Of a stretch of 64,000 bases of DNA, positions 37,144 to 45,004 are shown one piece after another (position 1 is the first letter of the stretch; each line of letters begins with the position of its first letter). Location of the stretch: the NCBI RefSeq assembly GCF_047237965.1, contig NZ_JBDFLX010000001.1, positions 3,162,001 through 3,226,000 on the forward strand, written 5' to 3'. The notes below the pieces were generated by a model, which saw nothing but the letters and a program-made list of their open reading frames with translations, was not told the origin of the DNA and did no database searches. This DNA is from Noviherbaspirillum_A sp047237965 (lineage in GTDB: Bacteria > Pseudomonadota > Gammaproteobacteria > Burkholderiales > Burkholderiaceae_D). The translations under genes were made by a program, and so were the position numbers.

Positions 37144-37512
37144 GTGACTGGAGTGCTGCGCTCGGTAATTCGATGGCTTGTGCCGGCCGGTTGCATCGTT
37201 ATGGGGTTGCTTTATTTAAACAGCGCAGCATTTAGTTTTTGGGTCGCTGGCGGCCCGCCGAATGATTTTCCTGAGTCGTGGATTCAGCGTGGAATTTGGC
37301 ATCTTTGTATTGCGTTTGCGCTGTTCTCTGTTGGCGCCGCAGTTTTTTTTGCAATGCCTAAGTTTCCGAAGTTAAGTAAGATCGGTATTTGTTTTCTTGG
37401 CATGGCAGTTGTACTTCTTATCGTTCCGGTTGCGCGCGAGTTCTTGATCTCGGACGCTTGCCTGGATAGTGGTGGTAGTTGGAACAAAGGGGAGTTCAGA
37501 TGCCAAAGATGA
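37144..37512 (+). CDS. Small membrane protein (integron cassette 3)
   Basis: A 122-residue protein with three hydrophobic segments (about 8-30, 53-75 and 83-101) and a Cys-containing polar C-terminus (DACLDSGGSWNKGEFRC). The start is a GTG at 37144 after GGGAGC. No family recognised. The composition, AT-richer than the chromosome, and the flanking attC sites mark it as a mobile cassette gene. Confidence 0.7.
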   Translation: MTGVLRSVIRWLVPAGCIVMGLLYLNSAAFSFWVAGGPPNDFPESWIQRGIWHLCIAFALFSVGAAVFFAMPKFPKLSKIGICFLGMAVVLLIVPVAREFLISDACLDSGGSWNKGEFRCQR

Positions 37513-37515
37513 GAA

Positions 37516-37603
37516 CGTATAACTCGTCACTCAACCCAGACACGCAGCAAAGGGCTTGCCGCTCGGCGGCATCTGCTGCGTGCTGGTTAGTTCGGCGTTA
37601 GGT
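37516..37603 (+). other. attC site of cassette 3
   Basis: About 88 bp from CGTATAAC to GTTAGGT. ACGCAGCA pairs with TGCTGCGT in an extended stem. It is alike in length and layout to the next attC (shared AACTCGT start and CGGCGTT end). Confidence 0.85.
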
Positions 37604-37608
37604 TTTAT

Positions 37609-38394
37609 ATGCACTATCGCGATGCCGATGACGAATACTTTGAAGTGTTCAAGGAATACGGATCTTCCTTGGCCGAAGTAATTGGCCGTACCGACTTTCC
37701 AAAAACTTACAGAGCAATGTTTGGATTCTGTGCAAAGGCAAACAGCCTTAAGACTGCGATGTTTGAGTGTGTCGACACGAAAAATCCTTATGCCTTCAAA
37801 GTCCTCTTTCGCTGCTTCTGCGAGCACTATCTCAAATTCACCTACCTCTGGGCTTGCTTCGTAAAGGAGAAATCGGACCGTGTTGGAAGCGATTATTTTT
37901 CATTCTGTGGTGCAGTTGAGGCCCAAGACTATGTTGCCGCGATCGCTATGGCGGAAAGGCTACTGGGGAATGAGGTAGTTGCAAACACGAGAAACGCAAT
38001 CGCTGAGTTTTACCCTGATGCTGCGAAACTCAGTGCCCGCGAGCTAAAACAGCTCTCCGGCCAATTTAAGTACCGCACAATATTGCGGTTTCTAGCTGAT
38101 GAGAGGTTTGCGTTTGTTGCAAAGGAACGACCATTCCTTGCGCAAATCGTCCCGACTTATGCCTTATTGTCCTCATTTGTACATGGCGGACCCTATACTG
38201 ATCTTGAGATGGCGAACTTTTCACAACCGTCTGTTATTGCTGAATGTGAAAGCAATGCTGAAGTTGTAATGTTAATGTCCGCTACTGTGTTCATGTTTAC
38301 CGCAGCAGCAATATCGCGAGAATATCCGGAGTTCAACGGAATTGCCCCAAAAGTGAATTCAATAATTAAACGCTTTGTCGCCGATGAAACCTAA
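37609..38394 (+). CDS. DUF5677-like helical protein (integron cassette 4)
   Basis: A 261-residue mainly helical protein. The segment YALLSSFVHGGPYTDLEM and the Cys-rich helices near 85-95 (FRCFCEHYLKFTYLW) resemble the DUF5677/HEPN-like families, some of which occur in defence loci. I cannot confirm the family. The ATG lies 6 nt after the upstream attC core, and the stop TAA is part of the next attC, so the cassette is compact. Confidence 0.72.
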   Translation: MHYRDADDEYFEVFKEYGSSLAEVIGRTDFPKTYRAMFGFCAKANSLKTAMFECVDTKNPYAFKVLFRCFCEHYLKFTYLWACFVKEKSDRVGSDYFSFCGAVEAQDYVAAIAMAERLLGNEVVANTRNAIAEFYPDAAKLSARELKQLSGQFKYRTILRFLADERFAFVAKERPFLAQIVPTYALLSSFVHGGPYTDLEMANFSQPSVIAECESNAEVVMLMSATVFMFTAAAISREYPEFNGIAPKVNSIIKRFVADET

Positions 38395-38474
38395 CTCGTT
38401 GCTGAATCCGGGCACGCGACAAGATCTTGCCACTTCCCGGCAACTGTCGCGCGCCTGTTAGAGCGGCGTTGGGC
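38389..38474 (+). other. attC site of cassette 4
   Basis: 86 bp from ACCTAAC to GTTGGGC. CGCGACA pairs with TGTCGCG with an extended GGGC/GCCT stem. It resembles the cassette 3 site strongly. Confidence 0.88.
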
Positions 38475-38495
38475 GTCATAACTCAAAGGCGACGT

Positions 38496-39134
38496 GTGCA
38501 CCTTTCACGGATCAAAGCACTTGGCTCGCGGCTTGCCGACCACAAATACGTCTGGCTATGTTTGGGCCCAATCTTCATTGCGCTGGTCGTCGTGCTTATA
38601 TTCGGTGCAACAGAGCGATTGATCCGCCTCACTGGTCTTGCTCTCCAAGTACTCGGCATCGGGACCGTCATTTGGGGGATCTCGGAAACGCGCGCCTTAT
38701 TTGGACATGCTTCGCTCAGATCGATGGCTAAGGCGGGGCTTCAACGAATTTTCTCACGAAGCCATGATGTTACTGTTGGGGTTACTACCAACTCCGCGTC
38801 TACGTCCGCAGGAAAGTTAAGTGCGTTTACTAAGTTTGATCCAGGCCCGAACCCCTCGTTAGATTCGCGTCTCGACGCGTTGGAAAAGAACATCTCGGCT
38901 ATACACGATCGCATCACCGAAACACAGCGGGAGTTGGACGGGGAGCGCATGAGGGCTATGGACGCGCTTAAGCGTGAGGCCGAAACACGACAGTGCGGGG
39001 ATGCAGAGATTCAAAAGAAACTTGAAGCAACAGGTACTGGTGGCGTTCATATTTCAGCCATTGGTGCGGCCTGGCTATTTGTGGGCGTTGTTCTCAGTAC
39101 GGCGGCCCCGGAAATCGCCTGCTTGCTGAAATGA
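38496..39134 (+). CDS. Membrane protein (integron cassette 5)
   Basis: A 212-residue protein if started at GTG 38496; the TTG at 38427 lies within the previous attC and is not credible. Two hydrophobic segments (about 19-40 and 44-65) form an N-terminal hairpin. A heptad-like region (about 115-175, LDALEKNISAIHDRITETQR) suggests a coiled coil, and one C-terminal membrane helix (about 185-208) follows. No family recognised. No clear attC follows, so the array boundary is uncertain. Confidence 0.65.
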   Translation: MHLSRIKALGSRLADHKYVWLCLGPIFIALVVVLIFGATERLIRLTGLALQVLGIGTVIWGISETRALFGHASLRSMAKAGLQRIFSRSHDVTVGVTTNSASTSAGKLSAFTKFDPGPNPSLDSRLDALEKNISAIHDRITETQRELDGERMRAMDALKREAETRQCGDAEIQKKLEATGTGGVHISAIGAAWLFVGVVLSTAAPEIACLLK

Positions 39135-39452
39135 CGTCCAGCCGGTCATTTCAGCGATCGGACTTTAACTGCTAACACCTACCGCTGCATTTTAACGTTG
39201 AGCGTCCCCTTTTCGAAGCATGGCAGGCTGGTTTGGGTCGGAGGCAGCCCTTGCCAAACTTCCGGTATCGGCCAGAAGCGGGCATTCACGTATGGCTGCT
39301 TTCAAGTAGCAACTTTTTGGTCGCTACCGGCCCGCGGTGATGGACCGCAGCCGAACCCATGACCCCTGACGTTACGCTGCAAGACATCAAGCTGTTTCGC
39401 GCAGTAACTGTATTAAGATGCTGACAACAAGATCAGGACAGAGGAGAAGGCG
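39135..39452. other. Spacer between cassette array and DUF262 gene
   Basis: About 320 bp. It contains the repeat copy at 39235, a lone GTTGAGC core-like site (39197-39203) without an attC hairpin, and the leader of the DUF262 gene. No gene seen. Confidence 0.45.
39235..39288 (+). repeat. Interspersed repeat, copy 2
   Basis: Matches 29799-29852 at 47 of 54 positions, same orientation. It stands at the right side of the cassette array. Confidence 0.75.
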
Positions 39453-41537
39453 ATGCAGCCACAGAAGGCACCGATCACACAACTGTTTAGCGCACCGTAT
39501 CAGTATCAGATTCCGGTATTCCAGCGGGGGTACGTCTGGACGTTGGAGAAGCAGGTAATTCCTCTCTGGGCAGATGTGGCCGACCGAGCGAATGCACTCC
39601 TGGACCGTCGAATGCTGCCGTCCGGCTCGGGAACACATGCCCTGCGACCGCTCGCAAAGCATTTTCTTGGGTCGATTGTGCTGGCCCCGTTGCAGAACAA
39701 CTTCGGTCGGGTTGGTGCATATGAAGTGATTGACGGACAACAGCGAACCACAACTCTGCACCTATTGATATTGGCACTTCGTCACGCGACGCAGCAGCTA
39801 AGGGACTCGCCATTGCCACAGATGCTGGACGTGCTGGTCCGCAACCCGGGCCCGTATCCGAATCATTCCGACGACCATCACAAGGTTTGGCCCACACAAG
39901 CCGGTCGCCAGGAAATGAGGGCATTAGACGAGGCGATGAGTGCCGATGCTGTGTGCGAGGCCTATCCGGCCAAGATCGAGAGGAAGGTGGACGGCAAGAG
40001 GAAGGTCGAGAAAGTCGAGCGGCCGCTCATGATTCAAGCCTACCTATATCTGTACCACGCATGTCTAGCGTACTTGAGAGGTGTCGATCTCGGGGATGCC
40101 GTCGATGCCGCAAGTGAGCGCACCTTTAGCGATGCGCTGGTCAGCGCCATTCGGGGCTCGAACGTGGTGGAGCCATTGCAGGCAAAACTCGACATCCAAA
40201 CCGACAGGGCAGAGATCCTATACACGACTCTCAACGAGAACATCCAGTTGATGACTCTGTCGCTGGATGCCGAAGATGATCCACAGGTCATTTTCGAGAC
40301 GCTCAACGCTCGCGGTGAGCCGCTTCTCGCCTCGGATCTGATCCGAAACCTCATATTTCTCGAAGCAGCTCGCGACGGCAAGCCGGTGGCGACCTTATAC
40401 GACGCGTACTGGAAGCATTTCGACGAGCAAAGTGACGATAAGAAGGTCGTCAGCGCGAATCGGTACTGGCGCGAGAAAGAACGCCAAGGCCGATTGACCT
40501 ATCCGCGCATCGACCTGTTCTTTTTTCATTACACGATCTTACGAAGCCAGCATGAAACACTGGCCACGCACGTGTTTCAAGGGTTCAAGGAGTGGTGGCA
40601 GAAGGAACGGCGCGACCTGGATGGTGAGCTACGCCGCATTATCAAGGCGAGCGAAATCTTCCACGAGTTAGTCTCTCCCGAGGGAACGACGTATGTGGCG
40701 GAGTTTGGCCGACTCATCAAGACGTTGGACGTCAGCTCCATAACACCGGTCTACATGGCGCTACGTGAGCGACTCGAGGCCGATAGCGATTCGCTTCGGT
40801 TTGCTTTGAGCGATCTTGCTTCCTACCTGACCCGGAGGGCGGTTTGCGGCTTCACGACAAAGGGCTACAACCGCGTGTTCATGCGGCTGCTGGAGGTCGT
40901 CACGGGTGCCCAGGAGAAGCCGGAAGAAGCACTTCGCGAAGCGTTGCTGAAGCTGGGAGGCGACAGCCAGAAGTGGCCGACTGACGAAGAGTTTTCTGAG
41001 CGTTGGTCTAATCGTGCTGTCTATCGGGAACTCCGACCAGCCAAGGTTTGCGCCATGCTGCGAGCCCTGGAATATGCATCGCGTGGATCGTTCCAAGGCT
41101 CGCAGGAGGTTCCCGAGCAGTCCAAACTAACGGTGGAGCACGTCTTGCCGCAGACCTGGGAAGGCGACAGGCACTATCCCATTGAGGAAATGAAGGATGA
41201 GCACCGATTGGTTCGGAACCACATGGTTCAGACGTTTGGCAATCTGACGCTGCTGACGGGGCCACTCAACAGCTCCGTCAGCAACGGTCCTTTCCTCGAC
41301 TATGAGGGGGAGGGAAAAACGATCGAGGGCAAGAAGGCCGGTCTAGGCAAGAGCGCGCTGGTGATGAATACGTATTTCAGCAGGCCGGCACTTCAGACGT
41401 GGGACGATGCCGCTATCCGGATAAGGGCAAAGGCGACCTTGGCCGCTGCGTTGCTGGTGTGGCCCCGTCCTGTTAAGCAGCTGGTAGAGCCTAGGAAGGT
41501 TTCGGATGCCTTGGGCGGCCAAGGACTGACACTATGA
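39453..41537 (+). CDS. DUF262 and DUF1524 protein, GmrSD-like type IV restriction enzyme
   Basis: A 694-residue fusion. The N-terminal DUF262 (GmrS-like, ParB fold) has QIPVFQRGYVW and VIDGQQRTTTLHLL; IDGQQRT at 93-99 is its NTPase signature. The C-terminal DUF1524 (GmrD-like) has the His-Me/HNH nuclease motif VEHVLPQTWEGD and GNLTLLTG...N. Such proteins cut modified phage DNA or act with phosphorothioate marks (SspE-like). No ssp or dnd genes are seen, so a stand-alone modification-dependent enzyme is likely. GAGGAGAAG precedes the ATG. Confidence 0.9.
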   Translation: MQPQKAPITQLFSAPYQYQIPVFQRGYVWTLEKQVIPLWADVADRANALLDRRMLPSGSGTHALRPLAKHFLGSIVLAPLQNNFGRVGAYEVIDGQQRTTTLHLLILALRHATQQLRDSPLPQMLDVLVRNPGPYPNHSDDHHKVWPTQAGRQEMRALDEAMSADAVCEAYPAKIERKVDGKRKVEKVERPLMIQAYLYLYHACLAYLRGVDLGDAVDAASERTFSDALVSAIRGSNVVEPLQAKLDIQTDRAEILYTTLNENIQLMTLSLDAEDDPQVIFETLNARGEPLLASDLIRNLIFLEAARDGKPVATLYDAYWKHFDEQSDDKKVVSANRYWREKERQGRLTYPRIDLFFFHYTILRSQHETLATHVFQGFKEWWQKERRDLDGELRRIIKASEIFHELVSPEGTTYVAEFGRLIKTLDVSSITPVYMALRERLEADSDSLRFALSDLASYLTRRAVCGFTTKGYNRVFMRLLEVVTGAQEKPEEALREALLKLGGDSQKWPTDEEFSERWSNRAVYRELRPAKVCAMLRALEYASRGSFQGSQEVPEQSKLTVEHVLPQTWEGDRHYPIEEMKDEHRLVRNHMVQTFGNLTLLTGPLNSSVSNGPFLDYEGEGKTIEGKKAGLGKSALVMNTYFSRPALQTWDDAAIRIRAKATLAAALLVWPRPVKQLVEPRKVSDALGGQGLTL

Positions 41538-41890
41538 TTTGGTAAGAGGTTAGTCATTCGTCCGGTCACAAGGTGCGGATCGGTCACTCTTGAGGTCGTA
41601 ACTACGCTGAGGGAGCGGTCCTCAATGACCTTATCGTGCCGGATACCGTATGGCCGATACTTAGCGGTCAATCACCCCAAACGTAGCATTTTAGTCATCT
41701 GACGCGCCGAAGCCGTGTCGCTAGCGAATGTCCGCTTTTGGGCTCCAAATTCGATCTTGCGGATTTCTGCAATGGGTCGATTCCGGAAGCTCAGAGCTGT
41801 TGCGAGAAGAGTTGATCGGATGCTGTCGGGATTCGAACCACACGACTGGAATTCCCGCAAATTGACGAAGGACCTTTTAAAATCATCCCC
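41538..41890. other. Intergenic region
   Basis: About 350 bp. Segments near 41640-41675 (TATGGCCGATACTTAGCGGT) recall the interspersed repeat in a degenerate form. No gene or RNA recognised. Confidence 0.4.
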
Positions 41891-42586
41891 ATGTGCGCCA
41901 ACTATCTCCCTGCCACGCCGGACCAACTGCAACGCTACTTCGGCGTCGCGGCGCCCGACTCACGCTACAAGGCGGAAGCCTATCCAGGTTACATGGCGCC
42001 GATGATTCGTCCGCCGCGCGCCGATTCATTACCTGGCGACCGCGCCTGTGCGTTGGCAATGTTCGGCATGGTCCCGCACTGGGCGAAACTGGATCTCGCG
42101 CGCCAGACATACAACGCCCGGACCGAGACTGTGGCCACCAAGCCCAGCTTCCGGAATGCCTACAAGAAGCGGCAATTCTGCATCATTCCCGTCCACAGCT
42201 TCTTCGAGCCGAATTACGAAACCGGCAAAGCTGTGCGCTGGGAAATCAGCCAAGCCGAGCGTGACCCCCTGGGGCTGGCCGGCATCTGGGAATACCGTGC
42301 CGACGGGCCCCATGGCTTGCCGCTGCTGTCGTTCTCGATGCTGACGATCAATGCCGACGGCGACCCATTGATGCAGCGGTTTCACAAGCCGGATGATGAG
42401 AAGCGCATGGTCGTGATTTTGCACCCCGACCAATACGATGCATGGCTGCATTGTCCGATTGAAGACGCTCCCGACTTTTTCACGCGCTTTCCGGCCAACC
42501 AGTTGACCGCCATCGCCGCGCCTCGAACCAGCGCCAAATCCGCCCAAGCAAACACCCCTCGCCCAGAGAACGGGTCATTGCTGTAA
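41891..42586 (+). CDS. SRAP/HMCES-type abasic-site processing protein (YedK family)
   Basis: A 231-residue SOS-response-associated peptidase family protein. It crosslinks through Cys2 to abasic sites in single-stranded DNA to shield them from error-prone repair. Catalytic positions are visible: Cys2 (exposed after Met removal), Asn in YNARTET, Glu in SFFEP and His in FHKPDDEKR. Also diagnostic are FGMVPHWAK and KRQFCIIP. The neighbouring imuA-imuB-dnaE2 operon belongs to the same damage-response theme. Family annotation is certain; the role is from studied relatives. Confidence 0.94.
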   Translation: MCANYLPATPDQLQRYFGVAAPDSRYKAEAYPGYMAPMIRPPRADSLPGDRACALAMFGMVPHWAKLDLARQTYNARTETVATKPSFRNAYKKRQFCIIPVHSFFEPNYETGKAVRWEISQAERDPLGLAGIWEYRADGPHGLPLLSFSMLTINADGDPLMQRFHKPDDEKRMVVILHPDQYDAWLHCPIEDAPDFFTRFPANQLTAIAAPRTSAKSAQANTPRPENGSLL

Positions 42587-42747
42587 CGCCATCGAAACCC
42601 TGTTCGCGCGGCACCGTCTCGCCGCGCGTGGTAAATCGCCATCGCCAAAGTGGGAACATGCATTGATTTTGAGCATGAACACCCACCCCCGCGCCCCTAT
42701 TGGGTTTGGCGGCGCCATGCCCGGCTTTTCCACAAGCTATCTACTGC

Positions 42748-42770
42748 TTATCCACAACTGTCGTGGATAA
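42748..42770. promoter_or_regulatory. Inverted DnaA-box pair upstream of imuA
   Basis: A perfect TTATCCACA (42748-42756) is followed 5 nt later by CGTGGATAA (42762-42770), one mismatch from the reverse consensus. They lie 40 bp before the LexA box of imuA. Binding is unproven. Confidence 0.45.
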
Positions 42771-42809
42771 CTTTTGAAGCCCGGTACAACGCGGCACTTG
42801 CGCATTTTA

Positions 42810-42825
42810 CTGTATGTTTATACAG
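42810..42825 (+). promoter_or_regulatory. LexA (SOS) box of the imuA operon
   Basis: CTGTATGTTTATACAG is a perfect CTGT-N8-ACAG operator, 37 bp before the imuA start. It places imuA-imuB-dnaE2 under SOS control, as known for this operon. Confidence 0.9.
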
Positions 42826-42861
42826 TATAAAATCCACGCCTTCTTCAAAGGAATTTCTGTC

Positions 42862-43602
42862 ATGCGCACTGTTTCTGCCGCCGCGGTGCGCGACGCCGCC
42901 GGCGTGGCGGCCGCGTTCCCGCACGTCTGGCGCGCCAATCAACTGGGGTCGTATCGCACCGCCACCGTCCCGACCGGACATGCGACGCTGGACCGCGAGC
43001 TGCCCGATGGCGGCTGGCCAGCCAGCGTCTTGATTGAGCTGCTGACCCAGCAGCCGGGTATCGGCGAAATGCGCTTGTTGCAGCCGGCGCTGCGCCAGGC
43101 CGGCAGCCGTGCGATTGCCTTGGTCCAACCGCCATACCCACCGCAAGCGGCGGCCTGGGCCGCCGAGGGCTTTCCAGTGCAGCGGCTGGTGTGGGTCAAG
43201 AGCCGGCGGACCGTCGATGCCTTGTGGGCGGCCGAGCAAAGCCTGCGCAATCGCTCCTGTGTGGCCCTCGTGCTGTGGCAACCCCAAGTGCGTCATGAGG
43301 CGTTGCGCCGCCTGCATCTGGCGGCCCAGGGCGGCGATGCCACGGTGTGGCTGGTGCGCCCGCTGGCCGCCGCCCAGGAGGCGTCACCGGCGCCGCTGCG
43401 CTTGGCGCTGCGACCCGCCGCCGCCGGTATCCGCATTGACATCGTCAAGCGCCGCGGTCCGCGCCGTGACGCCCCCCTCATTGTGCCGCTGGAGAACATG
43501 CCGGCGGCGGATTTCCACTCTTTCGAACCCCACCATGCGTCTGTGGCTCAGCGTCCATCTGCCGTTGTTACCGCTCGAAACGCTGCGGCCGTGCTGGTCT
43601 GA
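42862..43602 (+). CDS. imuA: Translesion synthesis accessory protein ImuA
   Basis: A 246-residue RecA/SulA-like protein of the ImuA family, a partner of the ImuB-ImuC mutasome. The core PTGHATLDRELPDGGWPASV, the conserved LLQPALR and the Trp-rich VWVKSRRTVDALWAAEQSL are typical. The ATG at 42862 follows AAAGGAATT and lies just behind the LexA box; an earlier ATG at 42814 lies inside the box and is rejected. Its 3' end overlaps imuB by 68 nt in another frame. Confidence 0.92.
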   Translation: MRTVSAAAVRDAAGVAAAFPHVWRANQLGSYRTATVPTGHATLDRELPDGGWPASVLIELLTQQPGIGEMRLLQPALRQAGSRAIALVQPPYPPQAAAWAAEGFPVQRLVWVKSRRTVDALWAAEQSLRNRSCVALVLWQPQVRHEALRRLHLAAQGGDATVWLVRPLAAAQEASPAPLRLALRPAAAGIRIDIVKRRGPRRDAPLIVPLENMPAADFHSFEPHHASVAQRPSAVVTARNAAAVLV

Positions 43603-45001
43603 ACCGGGGGCGCACGTCGTCCTCGAGCACGAGCGCGTGCTGGTCGCCAGCCAAGCGGCGCGGGAGGCGGGCGTGCGGGTCGGCATGAAGCGCAACGGCG
43701 TGCTGACGCTCTGTCCGGAGGCGGCCGTGCATGCGCGCGACGAGCAGCGCGAGCGCATGGCGTTGGACAGCGTCGCGCTATGCCTGTTGCAGTACACGCC
43801 CGACGTCGCGTACGCCGAGCAACACAGCCTGATGCTGGAGGTCGGCGCCAGCCTGCGCGCATTTGGCGGCGTGCGCCGGCTGTTTCGCCGGGCCCAGGCC
43901 GACGTGCTGGCGCTGGGGTTGACCGGCCATTGGGGCATGGCACCGACCGCGCAAGGCGCCTGGCTGTTGGCGCACGCCGCCGGCGTGGCAGGCTGCCGCC
44001 GCCGCGTGTTACGCATGGAAACACTGGTGCCGGTGCTCAATCGGATTCCGTGCCGCATTTTGCCGCCGCTGGCGCCCTATCTGGACTGGCTCACCGCCAT
44101 TGGCTGCCGCACCCTGGGCGAGTTGCGGCGCTTGCCGCGTGCTGGGCTCAAGCGGCGCTGTGACGAGGCGGTGCTCGAGGCCCTGGACCGCGCCTATGGT
44201 CAGGCGCCGGAGTTGTTTCGCTGGATAGAAACGCCGGAAGTGTTTGCGGCCAGACTGGAACTACCGGACCGTATCGACCAGGCAGAAGGCGTGCTGTTCG
44301 GCGCGCGCCGGCTGCTGTTGCAAATGACGGGCTGGCTCATCGCGCGGCAGCGGGCGGTCGAGCGCTTCACCTTGACCATGGAGCATGAGCGCGGGCGCCA
44401 AGCCGTACCGCCCACCGTGCTAGAGGTGGCGCTCGCCGCAGCAGCTTGGCAAGAGCCGCATCTGACCCGCTTGCTCAAGGAACGGCTGGGCCGCTTGACG
44501 CTGGCCGGTTCCGTCATCGTCTTGCGGCTAGAGGCGACGCAGACCGTAGCGATGGCACCGCCGTCCGCCTCGCTGTTCCCGGAACCGGGCGGCACGCCGG
44601 CGGATTTTCAGCGCTTGATCGAGTTGCTGAGCGCGCGTCTGGGCGACGACCACGTTCTGGTGCCGGCATTAGTTGCAGACCATCGGCCTGAGCTGTGCAA
44701 TCGCTGGTTGCCGGCGGCGACCGCCAAACGGACCGCCACGCCGTCCCTACCCGACATTGAGCGTCCATTTTGGCTGCTCGAATCGCCCATCGAACTGATG
44801 CTGCGCGAAGAGCGTCCATTTTATGGCTCCCCGCTGCGCCTGTTGGGCAGTGCCGAGCGCATCGAATGCGGCTGGTGGGATGGCCAACTGGTCGTGCGTG
44901 ACTATTTCGTCGCCCAGGGCGCGGAATCGGCCTGTTACTGGGTCTACCGCGAACGGTTGGGCGACGATATCCGCTGGTATTTGCATGGCTTGTTCGGCTG
45001 A
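43535..45001 (+). CDS. imuB: Y-family polymerase-like protein ImuB
   Basis: A 488-residue Y-family-like protein. It resembles DinB in fold (little finger and C-terminal regions), but the N-terminal MRLWLSVHLPLLPLETLRP lacks the acidic IDMDAFFA motif. As in other ImuB proteins it is therefore catalytically inactive and acts as the clamp-binding hub for ImuC. The ATG at 43535 is chosen because the longer frame from 43109 is an imuA shadow. It is followed by dnaE2 after 3 nt. Confidence 0.93.
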   Translation: MRLWLSVHLPLLPLETLRPCWSEPGAHVVLEHERVLVASQAAREAGVRVGMKRNGVLTLCPEAAVHARDEQRERMALDSVALCLLQYTPDVAYAEQHSLMLEVGASLRAFGGVRRLFRRAQADVLALGLTGHWGMAPTAQGAWLLAHAAGVAGCRRRVLRMETLVPVLNRIPCRILPPLAPYLDWLTAIGCRTLGELRRLPRAGLKRRCDEAVLEALDRAYGQAPELFRWIETPEVFAARLELPDRIDQAEGVLFGARRLLLQMTGWLIARQRAVERFTLTMEHERGRQAVPPTVLEVALAAAAWQEPHLTRLLKERLGRLTLAGSVIVLRLEATQTVAMAPPSASLFPEPGGTPADFQRLIELLSARLGDDHVLVPALVADHRPELCNRWLPAATAKRTATPSLPDIERPFWLLESPIELMLREERPFYGSPLRLLGSAERIECGWWDGQLVVRDYFVAQGAESACYWVYRERLGDDIRWYLHGLFG

Positions 45002-45004
45002 GCC

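Noticed and set aside
39163..39203. Possible fifth attC after cassette 5
   Set aside because: GTTGAGC fits the core consensus but there is no palindrome of the needed length before it.
43109..43534. Upstream extension of imuB
   Set aside because: These codons are the shifted frame of imuA; ImuB family similarity starts at the ATG at 43535.
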